37,383 nucleotides of DNA from Deltaproteobacteria bacterium (lineage in GTDB: Bacteria > Desulfobacterota > Desulfarculia > Adiutricales > Adiutricaceae), in NCBI GenBank assembly GCA_031265205.1, contig JAISCZ010000058.1:1-37383 (forward strand), given 5' to 3'. The first letter of the stretch is position 1. Each line of letters opens with the position of its first letter. Under the pieces are notes generated by a model. It worked only from the letters and a program-made list of their open reading frames with translations. It was not told the DNA's origin and did no database searches. The position numbers were made by a program, and so were the translations under genes. Below are positions 34,676 through 37,383 of the stretch, piece after piece.

Positions 34676-35302
34676 GCCAAGCCGCGGGAAAAAGTTCGAA
34701 TTTTTCCCCCCGTCTTCAGGAAGAATAAAAGAAGATCTTCCAAAGGTAAATATTTCAACGCGATTTCGAAAATAAAATTTTTATTTAGGGAAAAAAATTT
34801 GATGCCGTGAAAGCATTTTTTAGCTATGATTATTGATCGAACGCAAAGAGTCCTTTTCTCCCCAAGAAGAAAAACGCGTTTTTTTCTTGCGCGCGTAGCG
34901 CGTAAAAAGGCCCCAAGGCCAGAGCGCTCATGCCCATGGAAGCCATCTGGAGCGTTTTAAGCTTACGCGTTAGGGCTTTTTGGAAAAGTAGCGAGTTAGG
35001 CGCGGCCCCAGGGGGGTTATCTCCTCTTGGAGGCGCCGAGACGACCGCGGAGGACGACCATTTTGAGGCGCGGAACTCCCTAATTTTTTGAGCGCCTCCT
35101 TGAGCGCCGCCTCCCAAGGCGCTCGCTCCCAAGTGGCGCTAGGCTGAACTTCCCTCAGTTCTGAAGCTAAGTACCAGTAATTGCAAGTTTTTTAAAATTT
35201 ATTGTACCCATATTATATTTTATAAAAAAGCCTTGACACGGCAATATTGCCCATGCTGTAATACCCATAAATAGAGAACCGCGGGGCCATTGGGCCAAGA
35301 AG
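34676..35302. other. Intergenic stretch, no supported gene
   Basis: AT-rich 34680-34830. A 100-codon minus-strand frame (34830-35132) starts at a TTG without a ribosome site and shows no motif. Nothing else stands out. Confidence 0.45.
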
Positions 35303-35540
35303 GGCAGGGTGTGGCAAGAGGCCTGGGAGACGAGGAGGCAGGGCGGACGTGGGCAAGAGGCCTGGGAGACGAGGAGGCAGGGCGGACGTGGGGCAAGAGG
35401 CCTGGGAAGCCGGAGAGACGAGGAGGCAGGGCGGACGTGGGGCAAGAGGCCTGGGAGGCCGGAGAGGCGAGGAGACAGTTCGGACGTGGGACAAGAGGCC
35501 TGAGGAGGCCTGGGAGACGAGAAGCCAGGGCGCTCAATGG
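35303..35540 (+). repeat. Minisatellite of 34-49 bp imperfect tandem repeats
   Basis: Four to five units share the core GCAAGAGGCCTGGGA, preceded by GGCAGGGCGGACGTGG in complete units and followed by GACGAGGA. The second unit is 39 bp, the third and fourth about 49 bp through an extra GCCGGAGAG-type insert; the first and last units are degenerate. Strand asymmetry is strong (purine-rich plus strand). The array stops where IS1634-type coding sequence begins. Confidence 0.85.
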
Positions 35541-35541
35541 G

Positions 35542-35928
35542 GTAAAAGCTCAACTTCGGCGAGGAGGCAAAACGTACATCGAGTCAGTTCCTAACAAAAG
35601 CAATAAGCCGGCGATCCTTCTTCGCGAATGCCACCGAGAAAACGGGAAAGTGGTAAAAAAGACCCTGGCGAACCTTTCAAAATTGCCAAGCGATGTCATT
35701 GAAAATTTTAGGCAATCGCTGAAAGGAGGTGGGGTTTTTGTTGATATAAACAATCTTCCAAGCTACTTGAAGCTTGAGGAGAACTTGCCATCTGGTCACG
35801 TTTCCGCGGCGCTCACCGCTATGGAACGCCTGAAGATTTCTGACCAAATTGACTCTGTTCCGAGCTGGGAGCGGGACACGATTATGGGACTCATCGCCGC
35901 GCGTATCCTCTTTCAACAAGCAAATTAG
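35542..35928 (+). pseudogene. N-terminal fragment of an IS1634-type (IS4 superfamily) transposase
   Basis: The frame, open through the repeats from 35290, carries recognisable IS1634 N-terminal sequence from about 35554: RRGGKTYIESVPN, AILLRECHRENGKVVKKTLA, NLSKLPSDVIENFRQSLKGG, LPSGHVSAALTAMERLKI and MGLIAARIL, ending QQAN at the stop. IS1634 proteins are about 500-600 aa, so the whole DDE domain is missing. No ATG precedes the homologous part; the natural start has been replaced by the repeat array. Confidence 0.8.
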
Positions 35929-36230
35929 CGACTACTCAGTACTGGTCAACTTACTCGAAGGCTTAAAGCCGCCCCTCGTTTATTGAAATAACGAGCCCGA
36001 ACGATCCAAGAGCTTGGTTTTTATCCTTCCGAGAGCCTTGGGCGCGCTCTGAGGGCGCCGCGCTCCTCCCCTCGGTTGGCGGCGGCGCGGGACGCTAGCG
36101 TAGCGTCCTTGGGTTTCCTCGAGCCCCGAACTCCAACCCTTGCCAAGCGAGATTAAAAATGGCATATTTAATAGCGTGGCTTCGGAGATTTTCGCCAAGC
36201 TAGGCCTTAGTTCAATAGCGGAGAGCGGCA
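35929..36230. other. Short intergenic stretch before the AAA-ATPase-like gene
   Basis: No gene supported. A minus-strand frame (35980-36249) overlaps the next gene start and has no recognised motif. GGAGAG at 36220-36225 serves as the ribosome site of the next gene. Confidence 0.45.
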
Positions 36231-37383
36231 GTGAAAAATATTCAGACAAACTTTCAGTCTTTTAGGAATATCGTTAAGGGCGATTTTGTTTACGCCGACA
36301 AGACAGAGAGCGTATATCAATTAGCCGCGAAAGGCGGCGCCTATTTTTTATCCAGGCCCAGAAGGTTCGGCAAATCGCTCCTCTTAAACACCTTTGACGC
36401 GCTTTTTCGGGAGCCCGCCTCGCCAGAAGACGCTCCCCATAATCTTTTTGAAAATTTATGGATTGGCCAAAAAGCGACGCCGGCGTACGATTTCACGGAT
36501 TGCCGCCCCGTCATAAACCTTTCTTTAGCCTTGCCTTGCCAAAGTCCCCAGGTTCTTAACGATCAACTCGCGCGGAAGATTCGGCGCGTCGCCGCCTCCT
36601 ATGGCGTGGAAAGAGATATCTCTTCACCCGCTGGGATGTTGGAAGATTTAATCGTGGATCTGAAGGAAAAATATCAAAAAAAAGTTATTTTGCTTATAGA
36701 CGAATATGATGACCCCATAAGATCTAATTTTGTCGATAATGATTTGGCGAGAGCCAATCTCATGGTTCTTAAAGATTTTTATTCCGCGCTAAAACCCCGC
36801 GAAGAAGATCTCCATTTAGTTTTTCTGACCGGAATTACGCGATACGCTTTATTATGGGGGTCAGGAGTTCTAAACCATCTTGTTGATTTAACCCTTAGCG
36901 AAGAATACGCGAATATCTGCGGGTTCATTTACGAAGAATTTGAGAACTGTTTCGCCGACAGATTTCCTCAAGCGTTGGAAACCCTCAAGGGAAAAGGTAC
37001 GCTGGAAAAAAACGCCACAATTTCAGATTTGCGAAAGGTAATATTTGACCAATACGACGGTTATAGCTGGGATGGCAAAACAAGAGTTCTCAATCCCTAT
37101 TCGATTTTAAATTTTTTTAAGTCTTATAAATTGTTTAATTATTGGGCGGATCTTGAGCCTTCGGCGTCATTTATTGAGCCTATTTTAGCCAAGAATCCCT
37201 TGGCTATAGTCGCTGAAAATCTTAAAAATCTGCCTGCCCGGAAAATTAATATGTTAGAGACGGTCGGATCTTTAACGCCTATTCCGGCTCTATTTCAGAC
37301 TGGGTACCTGACCGTGGATAAAGCTACTGATGTCAGAGGCGGTTATTTGTATAGCCTTAAAATACCTAATGAGGAAGTGAGGC
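36231..37383 (+). CDS. AAA-ATPase-like protein with expected PD-(D/E)XK nuclease C-terminus (partial)
   Basis: At least 384 codons, open to the window edge. The GTG at 36231 is preceded by GGAGAG at 5 nt. The family (AAA-ATPase_like, usually with a DUF1703 nuclease tail) is clear: FVYADKTESVYQLAA near the start, Walker A-like FLSRPRRFGKSLLLNT (residues about 39-54), Walker B VILLIDEYDDP (about 152-162), sensor region LTGITRYALLWGSGVLNHL, then GYSWDGKTRVLNPYSILNFF. The nuclease domain would lie beyond 37383. Such genes occur in large, variable paralog sets in host-associated and gut bacteria; a defence or mobile role has been suggested but not proven. Its AT-rich composition differs from the core genes, consistent with transfer. 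Confidence 0.92.
   Translation, partial: MKNIQTNFQSFRNIVKGDFVYADKTESVYQLAAKGGAYFLSRPRRFGKSLLLNTFDALFREPASPEDAPHNLFENLWIGQKATPAYDFTDCRPVINLSLALPCQSPQVLNDQLARKIRRVAASYGVERDISSPAGMLEDLIVDLKEKYQKKVILLIDEYDDPIRSNFVDNDLARANLMVLKDFYSALKPREEDLHLVFLTGITRYALLWGSGVLNHLVDLTLSEEYANICGFIYEEFENCFADRFPQALETLKGKGTLEKNATISDLRKVIFDQYDGYSWDGKTRVLNPYSILNFFKSYKLFNYWADLEPSASFIEPILAKNPLAIVAENLKNLPARKINMLETVGSLTPIPALFQTGYLTVDKATDVRGGYLYSLKIPNEEVR

Noticed and set aside
34690..34720. A GTTCGAAT stretch suggesting a tRNA T-arm
   Set aside because: No acceptor, D or anticodon stems could be fitted around it; no tRNA was found anywhere in the window.
34830..35132. 100-codon minus-strand frame upstream of the repeats
   Set aside because: TTG start without a ribosome site and no family signal; left as non-coding.
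35303..35540. Possible CRISPR array
   Set aside because: Units are contiguous tandem repeats without unique spacers, and no cas genes are present.

Overview
The window is a GC-rich bacterial chromosome segment. Its housekeeping-type genes are strongly GC-biased and full of CGCG/GCGCGC runs. Shorter, AT-richer stretches carry toxin-antitoxin genes and broken insertion sequences. The gene mix (SbcCD, UmuC/UmuD, TerD-StiP, a Bcr/CflA-type exporter, a SWIM/SNF2 pair, a sigma-54 PAS activator, an AAA-ATPase-like protein) suits a Gram-negative bacterium of the old Deltaproteobacteria (Desulfobacterota), perhaps host-associated. That placement is an inference, because no rRNA or ribosomal gene is present.

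Layout. 1-1306 (minus): decayed IS605-type tnpB cut by the window edge, then an orphan IS3 orfA. 1661-4680 (minus): a two-gene unit, a Sel1-repeat protein followed by a tandem-HTH protein that looks like a catalytically dead IS630 transposase. 4.8-6.7 kb: gene desert. 6704-7454 (minus): HepT/MntA-type pair with an altered HepT active-site motif, followed by an hsdM relic. 8234-14717 (plus): sbcD, sbcC, umuC behind a plausible sigma-70 promoter. 14737-16737 (minus): StiP-like protein, TerD-family protein and the last 41 codons of a second terD. 17189-18990 (minus): MFS exporter and umuD. 19338-19853: IS630 N-terminal fragment. 20408-24697 (minus): SNF2 helicase and a SWIM zinc-finger protein with an added C-terminal HTH. 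25813-27438 (minus): secreted CapA-like protein. 28668-29403 (plus): second MNT/HEPN pair with an intact motif. 30231-30444: frameshifted small antitoxin-like ORF. 30709-31104 (minus): YjbQ. 31544-32391 (minus): ISAzo13-type pseudogene. 32939-34408 (minus): sigma-54 regulator with a swapped Walker B pair. 35303-35540: minisatellite running into an IS1634-type N-terminal fragment. 36231 to the end (plus): AAA-ATPase-like gene, open at the edge.

How the genes work together. SbcCD (end processing) and UmuC/UmuD (error-prone synthesis) make a DNA-damage group, with the TerD/StiP stress genes and an exporter lying between umuC and umuD. The SNF2-SWIM pair is probably one nucleic-acid remodelling unit. 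The flanks hold fragments of five IS families, so the region has been a repeated insertion target followed by deletion and frameshift decay. The least explained items are the Sel1 plus domesticated-transposase operon, the SWIM-HTH fusion, and the two MNT/HEPN modules with different active-site states.
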